A DNA stretch of 64,000 nt from Campylorhamphus procurvoides (GCA_013396655.1 WBMV01007804.1:873291-937290); one strand, 5' to 3'; shown: positions 12,308-25,596, numbered from the stretch's first letter. Notes: generated from the letters alone by a model not told the origin. Program-made: numbers and translations.

Positions 12308-14339
12308 TTTAAATACTTTAATATAAGGTCTGTGCAAAAAGTCAATCTGGCTGTCAAAAAGTATTCCCAGCTGAAGTCTGATTTGGGTCAAACTCTCTGC
12401 AAGCTCAGAGGTTTAAAGAACTGAAGATGTCTCCAGTTAGCATACCCTGAGAAAAGCTGCTCTGCCATGTCTTAATTTCCATGTGGCTTGAACAACCTGC
12501 ATCACTGTCACTTCTCTTTACCTCTCAGGCACTGACAGCTTTGACTATGCTGTCACTCAATCCAGCCTCTCTCCAGTTACAAGTTCAAAAGGGATCTCAA
12601 TGGATTTGATAATCAGAGGACACAATAAAACAAGAAAACTTTGGGTTTCATTCAGAATCAGTCAGGCATTTGATAATAGGAACAATAAATCCTAAAAGCA
12701 CTTGCTCACCTGAGTTTTTTCAACCACTTTAAAGCATTCTTTGAGTGTGTTGGGAAAGCCAGCAATTCCCCTTCACAAAATCTAGTTATTTAGTAAGTTG
12801 CTATAATTGTTCCCTATTTACAGCTCTCTTATAATGATCTGTTTTGTCTCACACACATTATGTATCAATTTTTTTTAAAATCCCAGTTTTCACTACATTG
12901 AGTGGGATTTGAGTGTTGGGCTTGGGTTTTTTTGCTTAAGGTGTAGACAAAAGAATGTATGTTCATCATCTATTCCATGTCTATTCCATTTTCAATATTT
13001 AACACTCTAAAGCCTTGCCAACCCCTCTCCCTCACTCCCAGTTAACAAACCAGAGCACCACAAAATGATTAACTGGTCATGTAGTTCCTTCCTCAACTTC
13101 ACTCTTTTTGTGTAATGATTCAATTCTTTCAGTGTCAAGCCTTCTTCCTCTCCCCACTTGCCACTCTGCTGTAACAGTGTACAATTACCTTTGAGTGAAA
13201 TAACCCCAATTCTGTGCATTCTATCGAAACTCAAGATTCCACTTTGCTTCCACTGTTGATCTCCTTCTATCTCAGTTATCAATGACCTTCACTCAAGACT
13301 GCTTGCTTATTCCTTAAAAGATATGACTTGGTTAGTATTTTTTTTAAACTTTTGTATAACACCAAACCTTGTTTATTCAGAAACTACTTGCAGCAGTGAC
13401 AGCCTTTAAAGAATGATTGCAGATGTTACAGCACAGCTGTTCAATAAACTGCAGTGACAGAACTGAAAAAAAGTAAAGCTCCTTAATTTACTGAATTACA
13501 AATTCAATATATATATAACACCACCCTCCATAATTTTAGTGAATTATTACCTTAAATTCAAGACCAGAATTTCAAGAGGCATTTGGTAAAACCACATTGT
13601 GTTGCTTTGCAAGTCCAGATACGCACATCAGGATCAAAATCTGATATTAATTAATAGTAGTTAAATACCTTATTTACCATAAAAATTTTCTACCTTTGGC
13701 AAGATTTCCACAGATAACTTTCCCTCATCATTATCCCGGTTTGTCTGTATTGTGTATATTGGCATTGTTTTGGGTTTTTTGTGGAGTTTGTTTCTTTTTT
13801 AAGACTGTGCGAATCACATTATCTGTCTATGGAGCAAATCCCTTCTTCATCTCAGCCAGAGTTATGCACAAGTGTAACAACACTGCACTGTCTTCAGATA
13901 TCTACATGACTTCCATGATTTCTTGATCACTCTTCCAATACCTGGGAATTGGCATGGTTGTGGAATCACATTTCCAGTAAACAGCCATTTTTATTAAATA
14001 AAACCACATTCCTATAAATAACCCAGTAAAACTTTTAAAAGAAAGCCATGCTTATCGAGCACTTACATAATAATATACTAGGTCATACCTTCCTAAGTCT
14101 GCTGAGAGAGGAAAGTGCTCTGGCAAACTTGTGCAAAGTAAATACATTGTCATCTGGGAAACGATTAGAAATCTTCCTTTTAACAATGTGACAGAAGCAA
14201 GCAGCTGAAATGTTGGTGCATCCACTTGTGTATGAGTTTTAATTGTGGTACTGATTCAGACACATGCTGTATTTCAAGCTGTCTCTCACAATGGATCCTA
14301 TTTGGCAAGAAATAAGGGCAGCGACTGAAATTTACAAAA

Positions 14340-14720
14340 AATAATTATTTTATAAATGAACAGTGATCACTAAGGCTTTAATCACTGGCCTTCTTAATGC
14401 CATTGTCAGGATTTAATTGAATAATCTTGGTGGTCCGCTGATAGAGCATATGCAAATATGTGCACCAGACCCCAGAGGATAATTAATTGAAGCTTACACC
14501 ATGTGTGGGCCTGCATTCATCTCAGACAAAAGAGTACAAACTCTATTAAAAATATTCATTGCCTGTGACGTAAAGTTCGAGTACAGGGACACACAGGGCA
14601 TGAAGTGTGGCACTGAACTGGAACACTGAACGTGTCAGCTGTCATCTCCAAGGTCCGAGGGCACAGCTGAGCCTCGCTCAGCTGTTGTTTCCTTCAGTCC
14701 ATTTGGGTACAGCATCAGGA
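14340..14720. promoter_or_regulatory. Candidate conserved non-coding element with octamer and homeodomain sites
   Basis: This unique, non-repetitive block differs in texture from its surroundings. It packs an exact POU octamer ATGCAAAT (14450-14457) overlapping a CATATG E-box, a TAATTAATTGA homeodomain pair (14480-14490), another TTAATTGAATAAT stretch near 14412 and a CRE-like TGACGTAA (14566-14573), plus several retained CpGs at 14560-14680. Short motifs of this kind occur by chance, so the call rests on their density and on the absence of repeats. It could be an intronic enhancer of PLEKHA5 or of a neighbour. Conservation could not be tested here. Confidence 0.3.
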
Positions 14721-15220
14721 GCTGATCATTTCAGAGAAACAACAACATTATTACCTTAGAAGAACAGCAGCAAGTTGCTTCAAAAGGCTCCAAAAGACTG
14801 AAATGCTAGCAACAATAGAATTGTTTTGGGATTTGTCTGACATCACAAGTAGATGAGATTTTCTCTGAACACTCATCTCCTTTTAAAAAGTACCTACATT
14901 GTTTTCTTGAAACATCCCCACCTAATGTTCATTTGCTCATCTCTTCAGATCCTGGTGGACATGTGTGTTTTAAGCTAGAGATGTGGAAGCCAATCAGGCT
15001 TGTGGGGAAACCTTGAGAACTGATCTAACTGCAGGGAGGCCACATCCCCCCTCTTTTATTTGGCTTTAAATTCGTTATTCCCTACTATTCATCTTGGTAA
15101 CTTCAAGTATTTATAAAAAATTAGGCAGACCTCATGATTTCAGCAAATAATGCTTTTCAGAAAAAAACCCACAATATTATCCACAAAAAAAATACCAAGA
15201 GAGCATCACGCTTTGTCGCA

Positions 15221-15520
15221 GTGCTAATTCCTCTCACAGTTTCATCTTAAACACTGACACAAGTCTTTATCAGGGAGAGATTGCCAGGCCAGATGGACCT
15301 GCCGTCTGATCTACAGCGATGGCTCACTGCTGCTATGTCGAGGAGTTTAACTCTGGTTGTCAGACTTAAGCGGCTGTCTACACCTAATTGTTGGTGCTAA
15401 GAATACCTGTCAGCAATTAGCAAAGCCAGCCCTTTGCAGCACCCAATCTATCCTTCCGTGCTGCTTAATGCTATTACACTGCCACATTAATTCCTTGCTT
15501 TGATACCTATGATCAGAAAG
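15221..15520. promoter_or_regulatory. Candidate conserved non-coding element
   Basis: A unique block of mixed composition with several retained CpGs (gccgtctg, acagcgatgg, atgtcgagg, aagcggctg, ccttccgtg). Paired TAATTG and CAATTAG homeodomain cores lie at about 15388-15420, and GATA- and TCF-like words flank them. No open frame with splice sites covers it. It ends just before the CR1 fragment starting near 15640. The evidence is only compositional, so this is a lead and not a firm annotation. Confidence 0.27.
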
Positions 15521-15639
15521 CAATGGAAACCCACAGTTTGATGCAACAAGAAAAGGGCTGAGAAATATGCCATGAAAAGAGGCAAAGGCAAATTACAGCT
15601 GGGAAGTGGAAACTGGTGCCCTCCCTGTTACCAGGCACA

Positions 15640-16212
15640 AAATGCTACAGTGGGAATATTCATCCAGTTGTATCCTGGGCTGCATCCAAAGGAGGGTGGG
15701 CAGCAGGGCAAGGGAGGGGATTCTGCCCCTCTACTCTGGTGAGACCCCACCTACACGGCTGTTTCCAGCCCTGGGGTCCCCACCACTGGAAAGACATGGA
15801 GCTGTTGGAACAAGTCCAGAGGAGGCCACCAAGGTGATTAGAGGGATGGAAGAAAGGCTGAGAGAATTGGCATTGTTCAGCCTGGAGAAGAAAAGGCTGT
15901 GGAGTGACCTAATTGCAGCCTGTCAGTACCTGAAGGGAGCCTACAAGAAAAATGGAGAGGACTATTTACAAGGGCATGCAGTGACAGGACAAGAGGGAAT
16001 GGCTTCAAACTGACAGAGTGTAGGTTAAATTAGATATTAGGAAGAAACTCTTAATCGTGAGTGTGGTCACAGGTTGCCCAGAGATGGCCAGGATGGATGG
16101 GGCTCTAAGCAACCTGGTCTAATGGAAGGTGTCCCTGCCCATGGCAGGGGGGTTGAAACTGGATGATCATTAAGGTCCCTTACAGCCACTCTGTTACTCT
16201 ATGGTTCTAGGA
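15640..16212 (+). mobile_element. CR1 LINE fragment, ORF2 end plus 3' UTR
   Basis: Shows the ordered CR1 landmarks: gcagggcaagggagggg, gacatggagctgttggaacaagtccagagg, the ORF2 string RLRELALFSLEKKRLWSDLI (15863-15922), acctgaagggagcctacaagaaa, agtgacaggacaagaggg, gaaggtgtccctgcccatggcagggg and a closing ctgttactctatggttctagg, which is a decayed tail repeat. This is a different subtype from the copies at 4335 and 10793, recognisable by the long a-c-t-a-c-a-a-g-a-a-a module. The coding frame is partly open but truncated at both ends. Antisense to PLEKHA5. The 5' edge is approximate and may reach 15600. Confidence 0.95.
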
Positions 16213-19200
16213 TTTAGACGACTGGTCTAAAAAGAATGCCCAAAGTTAGGTAAGGGGTGTTTAGTCAGATTCATATGAAAAACATGCAAAAACCCAAGTA
16301 ACAAACCCCCTCTCAAACATGGTTTTAGTTTGCTTTCTCCTGATGTCTTATATGCATCATCACAACTGGTAGAACCCCAGATATAGAATATCATTCTGTT
16401 AGTTCCGAGTACACGAAGTTATTAACATTACAGCGTTATCTAACACTTAAGATTCCTAGCTATGTAGAAATTTTTTACATCATTCCAACATCTTCCCCAA
16501 AATTATCTCAAAAATGTCAACTTAATTAAAAAAGTATATCAAAAAAGAAGAAAAGCAGTTAAAAGGATAATTCCATATAAAGGTTACTCACAGTATAAAT
16601 TATTACGAGAAAATCCACTGATTTTTAGAACCAGCCTACCTGACACATAACAAAAAAAGCAAGTCAACCTGAATACAACATTAAATACCATTTCATTTAT
16701 GTAATGTTTTAGCTAGTTTTTCCCATCTCATTGCCAAGTTTATTATAAAACAGATTAAACCCACAATTTAGACAGGCTGCTGAAGAGGCAGCAACAATTT
16801 ACGACAACTTCAGCAAAACCATTGCTCGTTATTAGGTAAGTGGAACAGATGAAAAGTAACACTTTCTCTCTAATTAAAGCAATTTGGCCTTTTTAAATAA
16901 AGAAAAAATTTTGCACGATGGCTAAACACAAAAGCATTATTACAGTGTTATGTTTTAGGAAATGACTGCACTACACTGAAAAAAAAAAAGATTTGATTTT
17001 TACAATGCACTCAATGTATTCATGTACTTAGGTATTTTAAAAGGTGAACTGGCCAAAATAAGTACCACAAGAGGAAGGACATTTATTCAATTTACTTGTT
17101 GAAATTTTAGTCCCCCATCTGATCAAGAGTTTACATCTACCACCCACTGCTTATATTCAGACTGTCAATCACTTTGATGCCTCTTGGTCTCATATAATCA
17201 AACCATTGGCTCTAGAAGTTTAAAAATTTTCATTTAACAAAAGTATTTCTTGGCTGTCTCCCCTTGTATTTTCACATCTTCAGTTTCAACACCTACACAG
17301 ATTGTTCTGCATTATCCTTTTACTTCATAAATGCAAAGGAACAACTACAGTTTATTTACAAAATGAACTGTCAGCACATTTGACAGCTATGTAGGAAACA
17401 TATCCAGCAAAAAGTAGTCCCTTTCACATCCTGACTCTCACAACTGTATCCTTATCTCACAATACAATAATGACATTTATTTTTTATGAAAGACTATTGC
17501 AACACATACTTCTCCAGAAAATGGCACACCAGGTAGTCTCTTCCAAGGCTAAACCACAGTTTAACTGCAGCAGTAGAAAAAACTACAGGACAACACCTCC
17601 TGGTGAACAGATGTGATGCCTCCAGTGACCTTGCCAGCATTTTGTTGCATTAAATTCATACCTCAGTGAGAGCCAGAATCTCAGAGCTCTTTTCTTTCAC
17701 AGGTGGTTTTTTCAAGCTGTTGGGAGGCTCCAAACTGCTAGAATTGTGCCATGCCATTCAAAGTCTACACACAAGCCATCTTTGGCTAGCTCTGCTAGGC
17801 TGCTCTCTCACATACTGAGTAATAAAATGTTAACAGCATCAGTGACAGCTTCTTGAGCTTTAATCCCAGCAACTAGAATTTTCTGATGGGAAGGACATAC
17901 ACTCACACCACCTCCCAGAGACCACTGAAGCAAACACAGTGCAGGGACAGCTGTAACACTGAAGTGTTTTGATCCTACATACAAAATGCAACCTGCAACT
18001 GGGATGGAAGCAGCACAGGCTCCAGCTTCAGCGCCACATACCTGTTCAATTTGAAGTCCCTGTGCCTGCTCTACCCCAAACAACTGAGGCTGATGCCACC
18101 AGCTGAGCAGACAGGCCCTGTTTGCAGGTCCATATCTTCTGCTTCAAGCCAGCACAACTGCTGCTCTAGAGCGACCAGCCTGCTCCATCCTTTGCCCCTG
18201 TGCTGGCACGAGTGCTCCAGCAGTCAGAGCGATCCAGTTCACCCAACTGCAAAGGAACCATTTCTCATGGCATGGACCTTCCTGCAGAGTCACAGCACAG
18301 GGTGCAGCCAGGGGAGAGGAACAAGAGCTTTTCTGACAAGAGCTGGCCATGGCATTGGTGGAATGGCATCTTCAGCTTCGAACTGGCAAAAGGGATGTTT
18401 TTAATGTCAGAGCAGTTCATCTGTAATCGGCATTACTAGGGGTAATGGAAAAACAACCTTATCAAGACTCCTTTCATTAAGAAACACTTTATGTAAAAGT
18501 GACTAACTGGTTTGTTTCCTTTGTGTCAGAGCAAGAGGTCAGGGACAGAGGGATACTTGGATGGCAGACATCACACTCCACATCAGTCATTTCAAATAAT
18601 TTTTAAATGGCAAAGAAAATCCAATACCAACTTCTGATTGGGTGGGAATACTATCTTCTATTGACTTCCTTAGAAACTTAGTTGTCTAAGTTTTTCTTGT
18701 GTTGAATCTGGCTGTGGAAACAATTCTAAAGGACTAGTAAAATCATATCCAAACAAGTGAAATTAACTGCAGTTTACCATATGGAGTATTACTCATTTCT
18801 TCTCTTACCAGTAGAAAACATGAACATAAGGAAGAGATTTGCAGGGCAGGGAATATTCATATGAAACCCAGAAGTGGAAACTCCTTCCTTCATTTTTTTT
18901 TTCTTTCTGGATTACACATTGTATCAAAAAAAATCAGATTTTAGGCTACATTTCGAGAGTATAAAACAGAGGACTTGTAAAGAAATATGTTTTTACAGTA
19001 GCTCTTACCTTATAAGACTGTTTGAGTCAGCAGTTCTAGGGATATTCCAGATCTACAAAGTAATTATGCTATGCAGAATTTTTACAGCTTCCAGCTACTC
19101 AGTGCAGTTCTACATGTTATGTACTTTCTGACATTAAATTGTTTCAGAATGGTTTCCTTCTGGTATCCCCAGTTTTCCAGCATTCTTTATGGGTATCCAA

Positions 19201-22200
19201 CCTCTGTATGGGTGTACCCCCTTTCCTAGCTACTAAGCATGGCAAGTTTGAAATGCATTTATGGCCAGCAGGTTTACAGTACCACAATTCTTTATCACTG
19301 GTATAGAAGAGGGGAAAACCCAACACCACAGATGTGGCATTAAAAAGACCCCTGGTCATTCCTGGCTGAAAATACCAATATTTATTTGCTTGCTTGCTTT
19401 AAACCCGGATTCCTGGTGCCCACTAAAGCTCCAGGCACCAGGTAGCTCACAGGACAGGCACCACAGACCAGCTCCAACTCCTTATCAGCCTTTTATTGTG
19501 CCTGCCTGCTCTGATCAACATGGCAATGAAATCTTTAAAACAGGCTAGAGGTGTATTTACAACAATGTCACTCTTTAATGGCGGACACTACAATAAAAGT
19601 CATTTGACAGAGCCTTTGAAGTTATTCATGAATATAATTAATTCACCTCCTACCCCATTTTGAATCTCATAAAACAAAGAATTTTAACAGTGGAAGGTTG
19701 AGGGGGGAAAAAAAGAAAGAAGACAACAATTCATCAGCAATTTCTGATTCCACATGAAAAATGGGGACTAAAGTTTTTTTTGCAAGTGGAAAACAAAGTG
19801 CCCCTTGAACAACTCTTCTGTGGAGTATGAATGTAGGGAGTGTGACCATACTGTTGCCTTGGGCTGGGAAGTTTCCCAGTGCCTGTTGACTACATGGTGT
19901 GCTAACACAACGTGCTCCTGATCCCTGACTGCCTCAGGCAGTGAGTCTGAGGATGCTCTGCCAATGACAAGTCAGCAGAACAAGCTTGTCATGGTCTCCT
20001 CCCTCCTCGTGCCCTTCACCTGGTGATAATTAAGGCAAAACCATCCAAACCAAACAATTCAGCCTGCTTTATGCATTTTAAAGGAACAGAAAATGCACAA
20101 GTGGAAATACATATTGGTAGAATGACTTCAGAAAAAAAACTATTTTCTTTACTCGAAGAGCTTCAATCCTGAAAATGATTGGCATTGCTACATAACTGTT
20201 TTTAAGGATTTAATGCCAAGCGAGAAGCTTGATCCCACAGTATGTATTTTATAGGAGCAAACATGGTTTTCATAAAATAAGTGTTCTCAGTGTTTTGGAA
20301 AAAAGTGCATTCTAGAAGATGAAAACATATCAATGTATGAGGCAAATCAAACCAAATGTTAAGGACAAGCAATAAATTCATCAGCTTCCCCAAAAGCAAG
20401 TGTGAACAAGCAGTAATGCCTTGCCATAAATGTTGCTCATACTTTTCCTCATTAGGCAGAAGGTATTTTGAAGTAAAGAATTTGTTTAATGATCATTGCT
20501 CTAAACTATTTCAATGCTCAGGTGAAATCAGAAACTCACCCCTTCCTCTCTCCACCCCTCAGAACAAATACCACACTTTAAGCTTTAGAAAACTTCTGGC
20601 AGAAGGGCAAATTTCACTCTTTTAATGAAGAAAAATTGTTTCTAAAGCTGGATAAGGGAAAATACAGATCACACTAAATACTAAGTGTGTGTCGCTTTAG
20701 GGATCGTATTATTTAGATAAGGGTCTCCATAATATAAGGGAAACATGGAAAGCCTTTCCCCCAATAAAACAGACAGGCTGATACAACTGGCTCAGTTTAG
20801 AAACAAAGCCAGGAGTTTCCTTCAATCACATGGCTTGGTGACATATAGTTTTAAATACATCAATATACTCCTCTTTCAGCTTGTATTAGGTAGCCACACA
20901 TTTACATCAAGATATACTTTAAGGCTGAAACTGTATCCTTTTCTCCTCTTAAAAAAACCCCAACCTAAGAGAATGGGAAATGTAGGAGGAAGAATGTTAC
21001 TCCTTTGGGTTGGAAAATTCCAGCCATCACCACAATAACTCCAACTAACTCTGGCTCTATTCAGTTCCCCAACAAAACCAGAAAGTTTCATATTAGCAAT
21101 CATGATAAAGCTAACAGATGTAAAAAGCACCTTTAGACCTATATTTAAGAAAGGCCTCTCATTCCACTCCCTGTTTTTTTTGTTGGTTTTTGTTTTTTGT
21201 ATTTTTTTCCTCTGGAAAGGATTTAAGCACATTATCCTGATTAACTTAAAAGTATAGTCAGATGGACTCTTCTGCTAAAGGAAAGCAGTGAATTAGAAAT
21301 TCATGCACAATCCCAAATTCCAGTCAACAGAACAGCAAAATAGGTATTTGTACCATTCAATTCATAGGATTCCAAACGTAAAATGCTACCAGCATGTCAA
21401 TTCTTTCCCATTTAATGGTACGTGCAATAGTGTTTATACATATCAAAAAAGCACAATGCACTTCAAACATCTTTGAAGACAGCCTGATATAACTGCCTTT
21501 AAAAACCTATTTAGACCAAGCCAAAATTACCTAAAAAAAGAGATAAAACTGATAATAAAATTTAACTCATCAAGCTTTCAGGGGAAAAAGAAAAAGCCAA
21601 GTAGGTACAACAAAACTCTCAGTAAAATGATACATTAAAATTTATCTAAATTCAACATTAGAATTTATTTGGAAACTATAATGACACAGAAAATAGTTCT
21701 ATTCATGACAACAGAATTTAAAAAGCATTTCCCACTGCTCATTGCTTTTAGTTCTGGGTTGGGAGCCAAACCACCTACACGAAGAGTCAGAGCTACAAAG
21801 GAACTTCAATTCTAATAGCAATCTTCCAAATCACGTAAATCAAATATTGTATCAATTCTGCAGCTGCAATATATCATCACCACACTCCTGTAGCACAGCA
21901 ATTGCCAGTTGCTGCATTAATGAAATTATCCTAAGCACAGGTTTCTGAAAGTTAATGAATTACATCCACGTAGCCACCTACAGCTCTGATTCAGACCATC
22001 CACATTCAGTCTGCGAATTATGTCCTGATGAAAATCAATAACTTTTACCAAGATGAGTTGCACTATTCCCCAGAATCTTCAAACAGATGAGTAAGATATT
22101 TTTGCATTTATTCATCCATCAAGACCTGTCATCCTTAAAAGAAAAACACCAAAAGAAACAAAACCCAAAGTGACACAGCAAAACCTTGGGGGCTTCCCTT

Positions 22201-23066
22201 GCTAAACACCTCTGTGTAGATGTGTGCTGCAATTTTCTAACTATATATGGAAGATTATTAGCATATTAAAATAAAAACCTTTTCAAAATTGGAATCTGCC
22301 AAGATTTCCAAATGCCACAGTGCTGCAGCACTTTTACAATTAGACCTTTAAGTACAAGCGAGGAGAAAAAAAAGACTTGTATTTTATAATTTTCCTGTGA
22401 TGAGAGAACAGTTCTCATGAAGTGGAAACTGAAGTGGGTTTCAGTTATTTAAAACCTAATATACAACCAGATACAGTTTTGTCATTTGCTTGGGTTTTTT
22501 TTTCTAAATAATTTTTATGCTGACAGATTTTTCAGCTCAATACATGATATTCATACAGAAATAACCATCCAGCTTGGCAGATGATATACATATAGATACA
22601 TACAGTGACTGGAAATGCATCTGGTTTTCCATTTGGTGTCCTCCACAGGCATATACAATCCCCAAATTAACATTTGAAACATGGTCATCTACTGCCATTG
22701 CTGTATGAGCTGTGTGTTAAAAGCAGGTAACTCACAAGTGTCTATTTGGAAAGTACTTCCCATTCAAGGCTGCAAGCTAATTTTAAAAAGCTCAAATTCC
22801 CACTACATTCAGTCTCTGAAGAAAAATCTTGGAAGTTATACACAGTAACAGTAAGTAATAAATCAGTAAACATGTAACTTTTACCTACAATTAGGTTACT
22901 ATTTAAAATCTTGAATGCTATAATGTTGTGTTCTCCTTTGCATATATTGTGAATTATCCAATTCTGGATTAAAAGAAAAAAAATTAAAAAGGCATTTTTC
23001 CAAAGAGGGAGGAAATGCTTTATGTCTAAGGAAAAACAGTTGTTAAAATGTGTAAAAATTACTCAC
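16213..23066. other. Intron stretch without recognised genes
   Basis: Mostly AT-rich unique sequence. A GC-richer piece at about 17960-18400 holds overlapping open frames on both strands with no recognisable motif. A 9-base perfect inverted repeat lies at 19412-19442. A 32-codon open frame ending at a GTATGA donor lies at 17662-17757 on the minus strand. I see no identifiable transposon here. Confidence 0.55.
19412..19442. repeat. Inverted repeat, 9 bp arms
   Basis: CCTGGTGCC at 19412-19420 and GGCACCAGG at 19434-19442 are perfect reverse complements with a 13-base spacer. In RNA this would form a GC-rich hairpin on either strand. It is too short for a microRNA precursor and has no following T run. 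Confidence 0.8.
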
Positions 23067-23340
23067 CAGTCTCCGGAGAAATTAATTCTTTACCACAAGC
23101 TTGACACACATGCAACAAAAAAACACCTAAGGAGCCTTTTCTCTTGAAAACTGTTCCCCCTGAGCACTGCACAGCCCTGACCCAGAGAGAGCAACTTCGC
23201 TGTCAGGACTGCCAGGCTTCGAGAAAGCTGATCCCAGAGTGATGTCACATTCTTCTGAAATGTTACTGCAGCTCCAAATTATTGACTCTCTCCTACCAAT
23301 AAAATCTCTGCCTCTAGATGATGGAAGGCAAAACACTGAA
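23067..23340 (-). promoter_or_regulatory. Candidate alternative first exon / internal promoter of PLEKHA5
   Basis: On the minus strand a near-consensus donor, CTG|gtgagt (23061-23069), closes a block that is less AT-rich than its surroundings and keeps several CpGs (ctccgg, acttcgc, ttcgag). CCAAT words lie upstream on the gene's strand or its complement (cctaccaataaa near 23293, gagccaatag near 23362). Spliced to the exon at 3583 it would not give a WW-containing frame, because an in-frame TAA lies just before the donor. The first well-placed coding ATG would then be the one in the 2417-2537 exon, giving a form without WW domains. This is inference from splice-site and composition only. It may equally be a chance donor. 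Confidence 0.22.
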
Positions 23341-25581
23341 CAACAGCATTAAGTTTCAACAGGAGCCAATAGTAAAGATTTTTAACAGCACATTAGACAA
23401 AATGCTACTGTCAGAGAAAGTGAAAAAGAACAGATGCTGGCTAGGTTACTTAAAGACACTCTTCTAATTACCTTCAACCCACAAAGCTTTTATTTGTGGC
23501 ACGAATATTCATGAAACACTTCCTGAGATGGAAGGGAAGGACAAAGACTGGCACCACAGGACCAAAGCATCTCTCTACAAGGCTCCAGCTAATTCAGTCG
23601 AGAAGATCTTGAGTTGGCATGGTGGCCCTCAGCCAGGCCACTTTTTTCCCTTTCTTGACCTCTTTCTGCCCCAACATTCGCCCCACAGTCCTTTCTCTCA
23701 TTCTGTATGCCTCATTCCAGCTGCAGGAAGCACTTGGAAGCCCAAGCCTAATTCCACTAGGAAGCAAAAGGCTAGGAAAAAAATAATAATCAGAAAAAAA
23801 TTCAATCCTTGTGTGCTACAATCAGGAACGTTAATATTAAAATGGATGCATCCAAACCACTAATGCAGGATGTGAAAATATACACGCTGTAAACACCACA
23901 GAAAGGAATGATCACAACAGGTACTGCAGGAAATTTCTATATAGGAAAGAAAGGAAAAACCAGGTACTAGCATTCCACTTGAAAAATATAAAGCAAAAAG
24001 AAGATGCAAAGCATGAATAAGTTACGTGCTACATAAAATCTACTTTTGCAAAAGTAAAAATTCGAGTTGCAGGGACAGTTGCAGTCTTCCCCAAATTCCA
24101 GAATTTAGACTAGAGCACAGAGATCTTTCAACATCAGAGATTATATCCATGAATATTTTCACATTGATGTCACACATCTCTAAATATGACAGCCCACAGA
24201 TTTCCAGCAGTCCTGAACCAACAGCATGCTAATTTTCAGCTGGTTAGCAATCACTGTGGGCACTCTGTGGGCAAGGACTGCCTTCAGACAACTACACTGA
24301 GGGCAGTAAAAACCCTCCAGCAAAGAGAGAGCCTGAATTTTTGTCCACTTCTTAGTGAAATTATCTGTGACTTATAAAGAGAAGATTCCCGCAGCAAAAG
24401 AATCCAAATTCACAAGATAGATCACTATTTTTTAAAAACAATCCCACATGGTATAAGACAAGACATTCTAGGGAATGCATAAAGCAACAAGCTAGAAGAA
24501 CACACAGGCCTTCAAAGTGAAGTGATGGCAACTCAAGACATTAAAAACATTCTTCAGCTAGAAAGAATAAGGACTGGGGTAACACCCTGAAAGTGGTATG
24601 CAGTCAGAAAAGCATTAACATGGGAGCCAGCCAAGGTGGGCATCAGAACTTGAGTGATATTCTTGCTCAGTTTTTACTGTTTAGTGTGAACAGCACCAGC
24701 CACGGGAGCTGGAACACCAAATGAACTAAAATGAGGGGGAACAGGCTCCACTGGGGCAGGGAAGAAACTGGTTAAAAAGAAGCAGCCAAGTGCAAAACCA
24801 GGAATCCACTGATGCACAGAGGACTATTGCCAGAATTCAAGCCTATTCAGAGGCTGGTCTTGCTAATGAGTGAGATCATAAAACTTTTCTGTGTCAGAAA
24901 GAGGTTGGCTTCAAAACCCACAAGCGCTAACCCTTAAGGCAAGTGACCTATTTTGAAACAATTTCACCTGTCACACTTAGAATAGCAGAAATCTGGAGTG
25001 CAAAACCAGAGAAATATTGTTTCCAAAAAGGCATGGAATATAAAACTCAAAGCCAAAGATTAACAATCCAGAAGTCAGTTGGAAAATTGAGGAGTCAATC
25101 ATGTGTTAAGTGGTCAATACTGGCGACTACACTTCCTTTTCTCACTTGTTTGTACATTTAATTTACAAAACTGATCTGCTGCTTGAAATTAAGTTAGCAA
25201 TCTTTTCCTTTTTTTTTTGATAGCATAGATAAGCTTTATAGATGTAATTAATCTCTTGATAGTTCCATGACATTAAAGCCTCTCTTTGTAAGATCCATGC
25301 TATTTCCAGAAGAATCTAGATTTCATTAATAGCCACCAGCCCTGATTTCAGCAGTAAGATTTGATAAAGTATTAGCACATGACATTTGAAGACAAAAACC
25401 AAAACAGCTGGAAGAGAGAAGAACTACCAGTTTAGAGACATGGTGGCTTATCAGAAGGTAAGGGCTAATTTGAATGAGAGAAAAAATTAGTATTTAATTG
25501 CACCAACTTCCTACTATCTTCCAGTTTTCAATTTCTGCTCAAAAAGAAAATAAAATTAAAAAAATAGTTATTTCATAGCAA

Positions 25582-25596
25582 CCCCCCCGCCCCCCC
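25582..25596. repeat. C-rich homopolymer tract
   Basis: Seven C, one G, then seven C, in otherwise AT-rich sequence. Only two runs, so no standard four-run G-quadruplex on the minus strand. Confidence 0.85.
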
